Shown: positions 44,240-52,573 of the stretch, in pieces
Layout of the letters: the number at the start of each line of letters is the position of its first letter
How positions within the stretch are numbered: position 1 is the stretch's first letter
NCBI GenBank assembly: GCA_024103275.1
Contig: JAGFIV010000060.1
Location: forward strand, 1-64,000
Direction of reading: 5' to 3'
Length of the DNA: 64,000 nucleotides
From: Flavobacteriales bacterium
Lineage (GTDB): Bacteria > Bacteroidota > Bacteroidia > Flavobacteriales_F > PHOS-HE28
Notes under the pieces: generated by a model
What the model saw: only the letters and a program-made list of their open reading frames with translations
Databases searched by the model: none
What the model was told of the DNA's origin: nothing
Made by a program: the position numbers and the translations under genes

Positions 44240-47200
44240 CTACCATGGGCTTCGTCCGTGGTATTCGTTCATGTATTCGCGCACCACGCAGGCGTTGATG
44301 TAGTCGGCCCCGGCGGGGTCCCAATCCAGTTTCTGCTTGTCCAGCGCGGTGGTCACCAGCTTCATCAGCAACTGGCCGAAGTAGGCCTCGTTGGCCAGGA
44401 GCTTGCTGTTGCCGCCCACCTGCGCGTCGGCCTGGCGCTTCACGTCCATCAGCAGGGTATTCACCTGGCTCTCGCGCTTGCTGATGTCGCCGCGCTCCAG
44501 GATGCGTTTGTGCACCACGGCGAACTTGCGGTCGTGCTCGTACTTGGCCTTCAGCAGGTCGTTGCGGCGGTTCAGCTCGGCCACCTTGTCGTGGATCTTG
44601 CGCAGCTCGCCGATGTTGGCCTTCATCTCGTCCTGGGTGATCTCGTCCAGGTTCTTGCGGTCGAAGAGGCGCTTCAGCTCATCGTAGAGGCTGATGAACT
44701 CCGGGTCCTTGGGGTCGAAGTTGGCGGCCAGGGCCTCGCGGGTGCGGCGCAGGGTGTTCTTCAGCTCATCGGCGATCACCATCTCGTCCTCGCTCACCTT
44801 GCGGAACATGAACAGGACGTTCTCCAGGGCCACGTTCAGCAGGTTGGTGCTGTCCACGCTGTGCTGCACGGCATCCTTCAGGTTCAGCAGGTCCAGGTGG
44901 CGGGCGGCCTCGTTGTGCAGCTGGGCCAGCTTGCGGAAGTCGAACTTCTCCACCAGCTCGTAGTGCCCCAGCAGCCGCATCAGGTTGTACAGGCTGCGGG
45001 CGTTCTCCAGCGCCTTCTTGATGGCCAGCACCTCCTTGCGGTCCTGGATGGCGCTGATCTGCTGGCTGAAGACCTCGGCGTTGGAGAGGTCGAACCGGAA
45101 CAGCCGCTCCTGGATGTCGGCCAGCTCGGCCTCGATCTCGTCCTTGCTCTTGAACAGGCTGCTGTAGGTGCCCAACTCGTCGCCCAGCTCGGCCTGCAGC
45201 TCGTCGAAGTAGGCCTTGTTGGTGGCGTCGAACTCCTTGGTGATGTCCGCGAAGTCCACCACATAGCCGTAGCGATGGGCGCCGTAGGTGCGGTTCACGC
45301 GGGTGAGGGTCTGCAGCAGGTTGTGGCTCTTCACCATGCGGGCCAGGTACAGCTTCTTCAGGCGCGGCGCATCGAAGCCGGTGAGCAGCATGTTGTACAC
45401 GAAGAGCAGGTCCACCTTGCCTGCCTTGAAGGCCTCCACTTCCTCATCGCGCGTTTCCTTGTCGCCCACATCGTGCAGGATGAGGCTGGCGGTGAGCATA
45501 CGCTTGTGCCGGGCCGTGTAGTCGCCGTAGCTGGCGGCGGGCTCGGCGGCCATGGCGTAGTCGGTCACCGGCTCCAGGGTGCGCATCGCCGGGTGGTATT
45601 TGGCCACGAAGACCTCCAGGAGCTTCCTGGCCTGGTCCGCACTGTCGCACACCACCATGCCGCCGATGCTGTGGTCGTTCAGCCGGATGCGGCTCTTCAT
45701 GAAGTCGTCCACGATGTAGTCCAGCAAGGGCTCCACGAAGCGCTCGTGCGCGTACACCTTCCTCCTGTCGCCGCTGCCCTTCAGCACCTCCAGCTCCTCC
45801 AGCGTCTTCTTCAGCTGGACCTTGTAGTTGGTCTCGATGCCTTCGCGGATCAGCTTCAGGGTGTAGCCGTCGGCGATGCTCTGGTTGTAGTAGTACTTGT
45901 GGATGTATTCGCCGAAGAGGTCCTTGCTGCGGCGGTCCTCGCCGATGAGCGGAGTGCCGGTGAGGCCGATCATGATGGCGTTGCGGTCGGCGTTCACCAG
46001 GTTGGCCAGGAAGCTGCCCTTGGGGTCGTAGCTGCGGTGCACCTCGTCCAGGAAGAACACGCGCTGGGTGTTGATGGCATAGTCGCCCCCCTTGATCACA
46101 TCCGTCTCCTCCTTGAACTTCTGGATGTTCACCACGGTGATCTCGCGCTCGCCACGGTCGTTGTGCACCGCACCGGGCTTGCTGAAGTCGCGCACCATCT
46201 CCTCCCGCGAGTTCACCACATGCACCTTCAGCCCCCGCATGCTGAATTCCCGTTTGGCCTGCTTCAAGAGGTCCAGCCGGTCCACGATGAAGAAGAACTT
46301 GGGCACCACGCCCTTGCCGTGGAAATGGTCCGTGAGGTACTGGACGTTGTAGTGGGCCAAGGCTGTTTTGCCGCTGCCCTGGGTGTGCCAGATGATGCCC
46401 TTCCGCACCCCCTGCTCCAGTTTCCGCTCGATGGCCTTGGTGGCGAAGAACTGCGGGTAGCGCATGATGTGTTTCCCCACACCCGTGCCGCCCCGCACGT
46501 ACACCAGGCCGTACTTGAGCAGGGTGGCCAGCCGCTGCTTGCTGCACAGGCTGGTGAGGATGCGGTTGGTGGGCGTGCGCGGGTCCTTGTTGGTGAGGAA
46601 CTCCGGCGAATGCTTGATCACCGCAAGGTTATTGTCCTTCAATACCAGGTCCTCCCGTTCGCCATCCTCGGTCGTGAGCAGGGCGGCCAGGTCGAGCTCT
46701 TCCACCTCGCGGAAGCGGTTGAACTGGGCATCGCCGTAGGATGCCGTGGCATAGAAGGCCCCCTGGATGGGCTCGATGTCCTCGGGGTCGTACTCCATGT
46801 TGTTGGAGAAGACCAGGAGCTGGCTGATGTTGATGAAGCGGCGGAACTTGGGGTTCCGGAACCGGGTGTTGATACGGTCGCGCTCGGCCAGCACCCCCTC
46901 GGGGTTGTTCGGCTTCTTCACCTCGATGAAGGCCAGCGGCATGCCGTTCAGCAGCAGGGTGATGTCCGGCCGGAACTCCTCCTCGCCGTTCTTGCAGGTG
47001 AGCTCGGTGACCACATGGTAGCTGTTGCGGCTGCTGTGGTTGAAGTCGAACAGCTTCACCCCGGAGGTCGAGGTGAGCATGTTGTGGAAGGCCTGGCCCA
47101 GGTCCTCGTTGTCCAGGGCCAGCTTCACATTCTCCAGGGCCCGCTTCACCTCGTCCGGGCCCAGCTCCGGGTTCAGCCGGCCCACGCTCTCCAGGAAGAT

Positions 47201-47323
47201 GTCCGTGAAGATGTTGGTGTCCGGGTCCCAGGAGGCCTGGCGCAACGGAAGGTACGTGTAGCCCAGCCGGCACAGGTGCAGGATGGCGGGCAGCTTTACC
47301 CGGGTGTTCTCGTTGAAGGCCAT
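44240..47323 (-). CDS. hsdR: Type I restriction system endonuclease subunit HsdR
   Basis: 1027 residues from MAFNENTRVKLPAILHLC. The N-terminal nuclease core has a PD-(D/E)xK pattern (FRPDITLLLNGMPLAFIEVK). The SF2 motor shows WHTQGSGKTALAHYNV (Walker A), FFLDEVHRSYDP (DExH-type) and LTGTPLIG (motif III). The C-terminal about 350 residues are helical, for binding the methylase core. It translocates DNA and cuts away from the recognition site. It is the first gene of the hsd region; the upstream frame extension lies in the GC-rich repeat and is rejected. Confidence 0.94.
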   Translation of the reverse strand: MAFNENTRVKLPAILHLCRLGYTYLPLRQASWDPDTNIFTDIFLESVGRLNPELGPDEVKRALENVKLALDNEDLGQAFHNMLTSTSGVKLFDFNHSSRNSYHVVTELTCKNGEEEFRPDITLLLNGMPLAFIEVKKPNNPEGVLAERDRINTRFRNPKFRRFINISQLLVFSNNMEYDPEDIEPIQGAFYATASYGDAQFNRFREVEELDLAALLTTEDGEREDLVLKDNNLAVIKHSPEFLTNKDPRTPTNRILTSLCSKQRLATLLKYGLVYVRGGTGVGKHIMRYPQFFATKAIERKLEQGVRKGIIWHTQGSGKTALAHYNVQYLTDHFHGKGVVPKFFFIVDRLDLLKQAKREFSMRGLKVHVVNSREEMVRDFSKPGAVHNDRGEREITVVNIQKFKEETDVIKGGDYAINTQRVFFLDEVHRSYDPKGSFLANLVNADRNAIMIGLTGTPLIGEDRRSKDLFGEYIHKYYYNQSIADGYTLKLIREGIETNYKVQLKKTLEELEVLKGSGDRRKVYAHERFVEPLLDYIVDDFMKSRIRLNDHSIGGMVVCDSADQARKLLEVFVAKYHPAMRTLEPVTDYAMAAEPAASYGDYTARHKRMLTASLILHDVGDKETRDEEVEAFKAGKVDLLFVYNMLLTGFDAPRLKKLYLARMVKSHNLLQTLTRVNRTYGAHRYGYVVDFADITKEFDATNKAYFDELQAELGDELGTYSSLFKSKDEIEAELADIQERLFRFDLSNAEVFSQQISAIQDRKEVLAIKKALENARSLYNLMRLLGHYELVEKFDFRKLAQLHNEAARHLDLLNLKDAVQHSVDSTNLLNVALENVLFMFRKVSEDEMVIADELKNTLRRTREALAANFDPKDPEFISLYDELKRLFDRKNLDEITQDEMKANIGELRKIHDKVAELNRRNDLLKAKYEHDRKFAVVHKRILERGDISKRESQVNTLLMDVKRQADAQVGGNSKLLANEAYFGQLLMKLVTTALDKQKLDWDPAGADYINACVVREYMNEYHGRSPW

Positions 47324-47331
47324 GGGGCGGA

Positions 47332-47339
47332 CGAAACTA
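47332..47339 (-). promoter_or_regulatory. Candidate -7 box for hsdR
   Basis: Minus strand TAGTTTCG, 8 bp before the hsdR ATG. Confidence 0.4.
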
Positions 47340-47354
47340 AGGAACGGTAGTATT

Positions 47355-47532
47355 GCGTGAGGGGGCGCAGCGGCAGCCCGGCGCAGGCGCGGCCCTGCGG
47401 ACGCGTGGTGCGAGGAGGCGACCGCAGGAAGCCCCCGCAGCCCCGCGACCGCTGGCCGCGACAAGTCCGGCTACAGCGGAGCACCCGACCCGTGCGAGGC
47501 GTTGCGTGTGGGGAAAGGGGCACGCCCCCCAA
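47355..47532. repeat. GC-rich dispersed element, copy A
   Basis: Shares ordered blocks with 61568-61779: GCGTGAGNGGGCGCAGCGGC at one end, then GAGGAGGC, then GCGGAGCACNCGACCC and GGGGCACGCCC at the other end. A hairpin (CGCAGG at 47382 with CCTGCG at 47394) is at the same place as a hairpin of different sequence in copy B. Located upstream of hsdR within the 400-bp gap to copA. Confidence 0.75.
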
Positions 47533-47606
47533 GCCTCCTACTACCGCGCGCTACCAGCCCCGCTCGATCCGGTTGTGCGGTGAGGGTGGTGAGAAGGGTG
47601 AAGGTG

Positions 47607-47670
47607 GTGAGAAGGCAGTACCAGTACCAGTACCAGTACCAGTACCACTCCCACTTTCTCACCTTCTCAC
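47607..47670. repeat. Hexamer tandem repeat inside an inverted repeat
   Basis: Five exact CAGTAC units at 47616-47645, bracketed by GTGAGAAGG (47607-47615) and CCTTCTCAC (47662-47670). The surroundings are purine-rich on one side and pyrimidine-rich on the other, so a larger fold is possible. It lies after the copA stop and may end transcription. Confidence 0.8.
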
Positions 47671-47723
47671 TTTCTCACTTTTTCACCCCTCTCACCACTT
47701 GCCTCCATCAATGAATCCGCCGC

Positions 47724-50216
47724 TCACAGCTTCACCCACCGCAGCCGCAAGCTGTTGCTCACCACGCTGACGCTGCTGAGGGCCATGGCGGCGCCGGCGA
47801 TCATGGGGTCGAGCAGGAAGCCGTTGACGGGGTAGAGCGCGCCGGCGGCGATGGGGATGCCGATGATGTTGTAGATGAAGGCCCAGAAGAGGTTCTGGCG
47901 GATGAGGCGCACGGTCTTGCGCGAGAGGGTGATGGCCTTGGGGATGCTGGTGAGGTCGGAGCCGATGAGGGTGACGCGGGCCACGTCCATGGCGATGTCG
48001 CTGCCCTGGCCCATGGCGATGCCGACGTCGGCCTTGGCGAGGGCTTCGCTGTCGTTGATGCCGTCGCCCACCATGGCGACGACGTGGCCCATCTGCTGCA
48101 GCCCCGCGACGAAGGCGGCCTTGTCCTTGGGCAGCACTTCGCTGCGGAAGTCGGCGATGCCCACTTCGCGGGCCACGGCCTGGGCGGTGCGGCGCGCGTC
48201 GCCGGTCTGCATGTACACGGCGATGCCGCTGGCCTTGAGGCGCGCGATGGCTTCCTTGGCGGAAGGCTTGATGCGGTCGGCGATGGCCACGGCCGCCCGC
48301 AGTTGCTTTTCGTCCGCAAGCCAGATCACCGTGTGGGCGCCTTCTTGCCAGCGCTGCTCCTGCTCGCGCCACGTGCCGGTGATGGCGATGCCGTGCTCCT
48401 CCATCAGGCGGCGGTTGCCCACGACCCACGGGGTGCCGCCGATGGTGGCCTTGGCGCCTTTGCCGGTGAGGGATTCGAAGGCGGTGGGGCTGGGCGCAGC
48501 ACCTGTTGCGTCGACCCAATGGGTCGACCTTACAGGTGCGCTGTGGCCAGCATGGTGTGCGCTGTGGCCGTCTTGCTGCGGGCTGCGGAGATGCCTCACC
48601 ACCGCCTCCGCCAGCGGATGCTCGGAGCGCGATTCGATGGCGAGGAGGGCTGCGGCGGCTTCGGGATCGTCCAGGCCGATGGCCTCGACCACGGCGGGCT
48701 TGCCTTCGGTGATGGTGCCGGTCTTGTCCAGCACGATGGCGGTGATGTGGCGCGCACGTTCGAGGCTTTCGGCGTCCTTGATGAGGATGCCGTGGCCGGC
48801 GCCCTTGCCCATGCCGGCCATGATGGCCGTGGGCGTGGCGAGGCCCAGCGCGCAGGGGCAGGCGATCACCAGCACGGTGACAAGCGCGAGCAGCCCTTGC
48901 GTGAAGGCGTGTTCACCGCCGAGGATCCACCACGCCACGGCGCTGAGCAGTGCGATGCCCATGACGACGGGCACGAAGACGGCCGCCACCTTGTCCACGA
49001 GTTTCTGCACGGGGGCCTTGCTGCCCTGCGCCTCCTGCACGGTGCGCACGATCTGCGCCAGCAGCGTGGCGGCGCCCACCTTCTGCGCCCGCATGCGCAA
49101 ACTGCCTTTCTGGTTGATGGTGCCGGCGAGAAGCGGTGCGCCTTCGGCCTTCAGCACGGGCACGGGCTCGCCGCTGATCATGCTCTCGTCCACGTAGCTC
49201 TCGCCGCCGATCACCACGCCGTCCACGGCGATGCTCTCGCCGGGCCGCACCAGCAGGATGTCGTCCACGTTCACGTCGGCGATGGGCGTTTCCATGGCGT
49301 GGCCGTCGGGACCTTCGCGCATCACGGTGTTGGGGCGCAGGCCCATGAGCTTCTTGATGGCGCTGCCGGTGCCGGCCTTGGCGCGCTCCTCCAGGAATTT
49401 GCCGAGCAGGATGAAGGTGATCACCACGGCGGCGGCCTCGAAGTACACGTGCGCCTCCAGACCGCGGCTGGTCCAGAAGCGCGGCCACACGGTGTTGAAC
49501 ACACTGAACAGGTACGCCACGCCGGTGCTGAGCGCCACGAGCGTGTCCATGTTGGCGCTGCGGTGCTTGGCCTGTTTCCACGCGTTGACGAAGAACTGCC
49601 GGCCGAAGACGAGGACCACGGGCGTGGCCAGCAGCCACTGCACCCACGGCGACCACGGCGCGTGCATGAAGCCCATGCCCACCACCATCAGCGGGATGCT
49701 CAGCGCGACGGAGGCCCAGAGGCGCCGCTTCAGCGCGGCCATACGTTCACGGGCGATCCGCTCCAGGTCGGCGGCGGCGTCGGTCTCGCTGGCCAGCACC
49801 AGGTCGTAGCCGATGCTCTGGATGGCGGCGCGCATCCGCAACTCGTCGATGACGCCGGGCACGTACTCCACCAGCACGCTGTTGGTGGCGAGGTTGACCA
49901 CGGCGCGGAGCACGCCCGGCGTGGCCTGCAGCATGCTCTCCACGCTGGCCACGCAGCTGGCGCAGGTCATGCCGGTGACGGGGAAGGTGCGTTTGAGCAC
50001 GGGCACGTCGTAGCCGTTGTCGCGGATGGCCTTCACCGCGTTGCGCACGGCATCCACGGGCCGCCCGCTCACCAGCACGGCCTGGCGGTTGTTCAGCTCC
50101 ACGTGGTGCGCCTGCACCTCGGGCACGCCGCCCACGGCCTTGTCCACGATCAGCGCGCAGTGCTCGCTGTCCATGTTCTCCACGGGCAGCAGGATGGTGG
50201 TGGTGTCGGTGGCCAT
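47724..50216 (-). CDS. copA: Copper-type P1B ATPase
   Basis: 830 residues. A degenerate first HMA-like domain (NMDSEHCALIVDKA, a single Cys) is followed by a full HMA domain with GMTCASC, eight transmembrane segments, the transport motif ACPCALGLATP, the phosphorylation site DKTGTITEG, SEHPLAEA and GDGINDSEAL. The CPC motif indicates Cu(I) (or Ag) export across the inner membrane. Between SEHPLAEA and the ATP site there is an extra stretch of about 30 residues, part of it encoded by a palindromic element (48499-48539). The gene starts 4 bp after the copZ-like gene. Confidence 0.94.
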   Translation of the reverse strand: MATDTTTILLPVENMDSEHCALIVDKAVGGVPEVQAHHVELNNRQAVLVSGRPVDAVRNAVKAIRDNGYDVPVLKRTFPVTGMTCASCVASVESMLQATPGVLRAVVNLATNSVLVEYVPGVIDELRMRAAIQSIGYDLVLASETDAAADLERIARERMAALKRRLWASVALSIPLMVVGMGFMHAPWSPWVQWLLATPVVLVFGRQFFVNAWKQAKHRSANMDTLVALSTGVAYLFSVFNTVWPRFWTSRGLEAHVYFEAAAVVITFILLGKFLEERAKAGTGSAIKKLMGLRPNTVMREGPDGHAMETPIADVNVDDILLVRPGESIAVDGVVIGGESYVDESMISGEPVPVLKAEGAPLLAGTINQKGSLRMRAQKVGAATLLAQIVRTVQEAQGSKAPVQKLVDKVAAVFVPVVMGIALLSAVAWWILGGEHAFTQGLLALVTVLVIACPCALGLATPTAIMAGMGKGAGHGILIKDAESLERARHITAIVLDKTGTITEGKPAVVEAIGLDDPEAAAALLAIESRSEHPLAEAVVRHLRSPQQDGHSAHHAGHSAPVRSTHWVDATGAAPSPTAFESLTGKGAKATIGGTPWVVGNRRLMEEHGIAITGTWREQEQRWQEGAHTVIWLADEKQLRAAVAIADRIKPSAKEAIARLKASGIAVYMQTGDARRTAQAVAREVGIADFRSEVLPKDKAAFVAGLQQMGHVVAMVGDGINDSEALAKADVGIAMGQGSDIAMDVARVTLIGSDLTSIPKAITLSRKTVRLIRQNLFWAFIYNIIGIPIAAGALYPVNGFLLDPMIAGAAMALSSVSVVSNSLRLRWVKL
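48499..48539. repeat. In-frame palindromic element inside copA
   Basis: Outer arms GCACCTGT (48499-48506) and ACAGGTGC (48532-48539) enclose inner arms GTCGACCCA (48510-48518) and TGGGTCGAC (48520-48528). It encodes roughly VRSTHWVDATGA (residues about 560-573), where other CopA proteins have no such segment. Confidence 0.8.
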
Positions 50217-50220
50217 GGGG

Positions 50221-50466
50221 TCAGGCGTGGGCGGGGATCAGCGCATAGCCGGAAGGCTTGAGGGCGGATGCCAGTTCCTCGGCGGTGATGCTGCCGCGCT
50301 CCACCTCCACCTCGGCGGTGTGGCCGGCCACGTCCACTTGCACATGCAGCACGCCGGGCAGGCGGCCCAGGATGGTGCGCACGCTGTTGGCGCAGCCGCC
50401 GCAGGTGATGCCGGTGGTGGTGAAGCGGAACCGCTCGGTGGCGGGGAGTGTGGCTTGGGTGTTCAT
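50221..50466 (-). CDS. Heavy-metal-associated domain protein (copper chaperone-like)
   Basis: 81 residues from MNTQATLPATERFRFTTTG, with the metal site GITCGGCANSVRTIL and a beta-alpha-beta-beta-alpha-beta layout typical of CopZ/HMA. It would deliver Cu(I) to the adjacent P-type ATPase, whose gene begins 4 bp downstream. The start follows a promoter region that matches the one before the DUF3347 gene. An extended frame upstream reads through that promoter and is rejected. Confidence 0.88.
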   Translation of the reverse strand: MNTQATLPATERFRFTTTGITCGGCANSVRTILGRLPGVLHVQVDVAGHTAEVEVERGSITAEELASALKPSGYALIPAHA

Positions 50467-50482
50467 GGTACTGCGTTCGAAC

Positions 50483-50543
50483 GGCACAAAGGTCCGGAGG
50501 TCTCGGGGGTGGGTCGTTACATCGCGATGGGGAAGGTTTGTAT
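50483..50543 (-). promoter_or_regulatory. Putative metal-responsive promoter of the copZ-like/copA operon
   Basis: Minus strand: ATACAAACCTTCCCCA (50528-50543), 7 bp, GTAAC (50516-50520), then CTTTGTGCC (50483-50491). The spacing equals that at 38331-38391 exactly. The only strand-specific gene start at the right distance is the copZ-like gene, but hicB begins 67 bp away on the other side. Confidence 0.65.
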
Positions 50544-50610
50544 CGGGGGGGCTTGGTGCCTCATCCGTCATCCCACGTACATTTGGAAAACGATCCGTAA
50601 ACCTCGGCGC

Positions 50611-50835
50611 ATGAAGACCAAACGGGAATTGACGGCCATCATCGAGCGTGAGGGGAACGGATATGTTTCACTTTGCCCGGAACTTGACGTGGCCAGCCAA
50701 GGTGATACGATCGAGGAGGCCCGCACCAATTTGATCGAAGCCCTGGAATTGTTTTTTGAAACGGCCTCGGAAGAAGAGTTGAAGCACAGGTTCAGTGAAG
50801 AGGTACTTGTGACGCGGGTGCAAGTGGCGGTGTGA
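50611..50835 (+). CDS. hicB: HicB-family antitoxin
   Basis: 74 residues with the HicB partial RNase-H-like fold: TAIIEREGNGYVSLCPELDVASQGDTIEEARTNL, then a helix EALELFFETAS. It neutralises HicA and may repress the operon. Here hicB precedes hicA, and the hicA ATG overlaps the hicB stop (TGATG). Confidence 0.88.
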   Translation: MKTKRELTAIIEREGNGYVSLCPELDVASQGDTIEEARTNLIEALELFFETASEEELKHRFSEEVLVTRVQVAV

Positions 50836-51044
50836 TGCGAACGCACAGCGGGCGCTCGGTGTGCGCCATTCTCCGCAATCACGGGTTTGAACAGGTCCGT
50901 CAACGGGGCAGCCACATCATCATGCAGAAGCGAACGGGCGGGACAACGATCACCGTACCTGTCCCCGATCACGATGAGTTGCGGATCGGCACGCTCATGT
51001 CCATCATCCGCCAGAGCGGGTTGGACCGTTCCCTCTTTGCATAG
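50835..51044 (+). CDS. hicA: HicA-family toxin (mRNA interferase)
   Basis: 69 residues (an in-frame GTG at 50832 would add one). The double-stranded RNA-binding-like fold is clear: ILRNHGFEQVRQRGSHIIM with the catalytic His in GSHIIM, then TVPVPDHDELRIGTLMSIIRQ. HicA blocks translation by binding or cutting mRNA. It converges with the AraC gene. Confidence 0.88.
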   Translation: MRTHSGRSVCAILRNHGFEQVRQRGSHIIMQKRTGGTTITVPVPDHDELRIGTLMSIIRQSGLDRSLFA

Positions 51045-51207
51045 CTCAATACGCTGCCGTCGTGATCCTACACTGTCGGAAAGTGTGGCTTTGCTGCTAC
51101 CGGTACTTGAACCACGCCCCGTGGAAGGGGTTCCGGGGCACGAAATGCAGGTGCATTGGCCCGCTCTCAACGGTCTCTGCCTGCTGCTCGTCGCCGTTTG
51201 GTAAAAT

Positions 51208-51222
51208 GATCTTACTAAGATC
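51208..51222. promoter_or_regulatory. 15-bp palindrome in the hicA/AraC convergent gap
   Basis: GATCTTA-C-TAAGATC, a 7-bp perfect inverted repeat with one central base. It could be a bidirectional terminator or an operator; nothing decides which. Confidence 0.3.
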
Positions 51223-51248
51223 GATCAAGTACGGCGCCCGCCCACCCC

Positions 51249-51812
51249 TCACCCCACCTTGTCCAGCTCCTTCCTCCCCTGCCCCATCTGCTTGAACGCC
51301 GAGGGCGTCATACCGGTGAGCTTCTTGAACTGGGTGCTCAGGTGGGCCACGCTGCTGAAGCCGGTGCGGAAGGCGATCTCGCTGAGGTTGAGCTCGCCGT
51401 ACTTGATCAGCTCCTTCACGCGCTCCAGGCGCTGCAGCAGGAAGTAGTGCTCGATGGTGATGCCCTCCACCTGGGAGAACAGCGCGCTGAGCGTGGAGTA
51501 GTCCTTGTGCAGGGCGTCGGACACGTGCGCGGCCAGCTTCACCCGGCCGTCGGTGTCGCCGCTGTGGTGCACCAGTTTCACGATCACGGCCTTGATGCGG
51601 GCGATCAGCGCGGCGTCGCGGTCGTCCACCAACTCGAAGCCCTCGGCCTGTAGGGCGGCGTTCAGCTTGTGCAGGTCGTCCAGCGTGGGCTGGCCGTCCA
51701 GCTCCACCTCGCCCAGCTCCACATGCCGCACGGTGAGGCCGTGGGCGGTGATCACCCGCCACACCGCCGCCTTGCAGCGGTCGCAGACCATGTTGCGGAT
51801 GGTGAGCAGCAT
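51249..51812 (-). CDS. AraC-family regulator with N-terminal heavy-metal-associated-like domain
   Basis: 187 residues from MLLTIRNMVCDRCKAAVWRVI. The first about 65 residues resemble an HMA domain with NMVCDRC, a CxxC metal site, and the C-terminal about 90 residues are an AraC HTH (LNLSEIAFRTGFSSVAHLSTQFKKLTGMTPSAFK). Fusions of this type regulate copper genes in Bacteroidota, as I recall. It is the best candidate to bind the paired boxes at 38376 and 50528. A -7 box lies 4 bp before the ATG, so the transcript may be leaderless. Confidence 0.85.
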   Translation of the reverse strand: MLLTIRNMVCDRCKAAVWRVITAHGLTVRHVELGEVELDGQPTLDDLHKLNAALQAEGFELVDDRDAALIARIKAVIVKLVHHSGDTDGRVKLAAHVSDALHKDYSTLSALFSQVEGITIEHYFLLQRLERVKELIKYGELNLSEIAFRTGFSSVAHLSTQFKKLTGMTPSAFKQMGQGRKELDKVG

Positions 51813-51816
51813 GGTA

Positions 51817-51824
51817 CGAAGGTA
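51817..51824 (-). promoter_or_regulatory. Candidate -7 box for the AraC gene
   Basis: Minus strand TACCTTCG, 4 bp before the ATG at 51812. Confidence 0.45.
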
Positions 51825-51902
51825 GTGCCAAGGGGAAGGGTGCGGTGCCAACCCGCTGCCGTTCGCACACGGATGCAGGCTCTTCGGTATTTTGAGCCCG
51901 GA

Positions 51903-52376
51903 ATGAGCAAGGAGGCCAAGGCCCGCATCAAGATCAACAAGCTGCTCGAAGAGGCGGGCTGGCGTTTCCTGGCTGATGAACATGGCCCGGCCAACATCAC
52001 GCTGGAGACCGGTGTGAGCGTGATGCCGGAGTACATGGCCGAGCAGTATGGCGACGACTTCGAGAAGACGAAGAAGGGCTTCATCGATTACCTGCTCGTG
52101 GATGGTGACGGCTATCCCGTGGCACTGCTTGAAGCGAAGCGCGAAAGCATCCACCTGCCCGCCGAGCAGGAGAACATCTCCGCGCTGCGCCACTTCTTCA
52201 AGGCCTACGTGGGGGACCAGGACGTGCGCGAGATCATCCACCAAAAGGCCTTCCAGCGCCTGGCCAACCACCCGGCCCTGTCCATGGAGGAGTTCAAAGC
52301 CCTTTCACCCGGCCGCCGCACCCTGGTGCCCGACCATGTGGACACCTACGTGCCGCTGGACGTCTATGCAGCCTGA
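51903..52376 (+). pseudogene. Internally deleted type I restriction R subunit
   Basis: 157 codons. Residues about 1-88 match the N-terminus of EcoEI-type HsdR: KEAKARIKINKLLEEAGWRF and the nuclease element in FIDYLLVDGDGYPVALLEAKR. From about 90 on (ALRHFFKAYVGDQDVREIIHQKAF ... YVPLDVY) the pattern is that of the C-terminal region. The whole helicase motor (about 500-700 residues) is missing between them, yet the frame stays open. It cannot work as a restriction subunit. The exact junction, near LPAEQENISAL, is inferred from family layout. Confidence 0.7.
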
Positions 52377-52439
52377 CGTGTAAAGATTTTGGCAAAAACT
52401 TTACACGTCGGACGGCATGTGTAAAGATCCTTTACATGT
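52375..52439. repeat. Two GTGTAAAG-type hairpins
   Basis: GACGTGTAAAG (52375-52385) pairs with CTTTACACGTC (52399-52409). A second hairpin uses CATGTGTAAAG and CTTTACATG near 52416-52438. They follow directly on the stop of the hsdR remnant. They could be operators or a terminator. Confidence 0.65.
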
Positions 52440-52525
52440 CCTTCCAAAAGGCGAAAAAACCGACCTGGGGCACCGATGCCCACTAATCTGCAATCATATT
52501 CTATTGTGTATCAGTTTGTTACGAT

Positions 52526-52571
52526 GCGATGTCGGATTAAGCATATCGCGATATGCTTAATCCGACATCGC
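52526..52571. repeat. Perfect 46-bp palindrome
   Basis: The half-site reads CGATGTCGGATTAAGCATAT and the two halves are exact reverse complements, meeting at a central CGCG. It ends 2 bp before the stop codon of the convergent-side AAA/DUF4143 gene. A degenerate copy lies at the other end of that gene (54047-54070). Confidence 0.95.
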
Positions 52572-52573
52572 CG

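Noticed and set aside
44258-47350. 1030-codon open frame opposite hsdR
   Set aside because: Exact antisense of hsdR with V/L/H/Q-rich composition and no family motif.
48084-50261. 725-codon open frame opposite copA
   Set aside because: Antisense shadow of copA, very His/Gly/Ala-rich, no domain.
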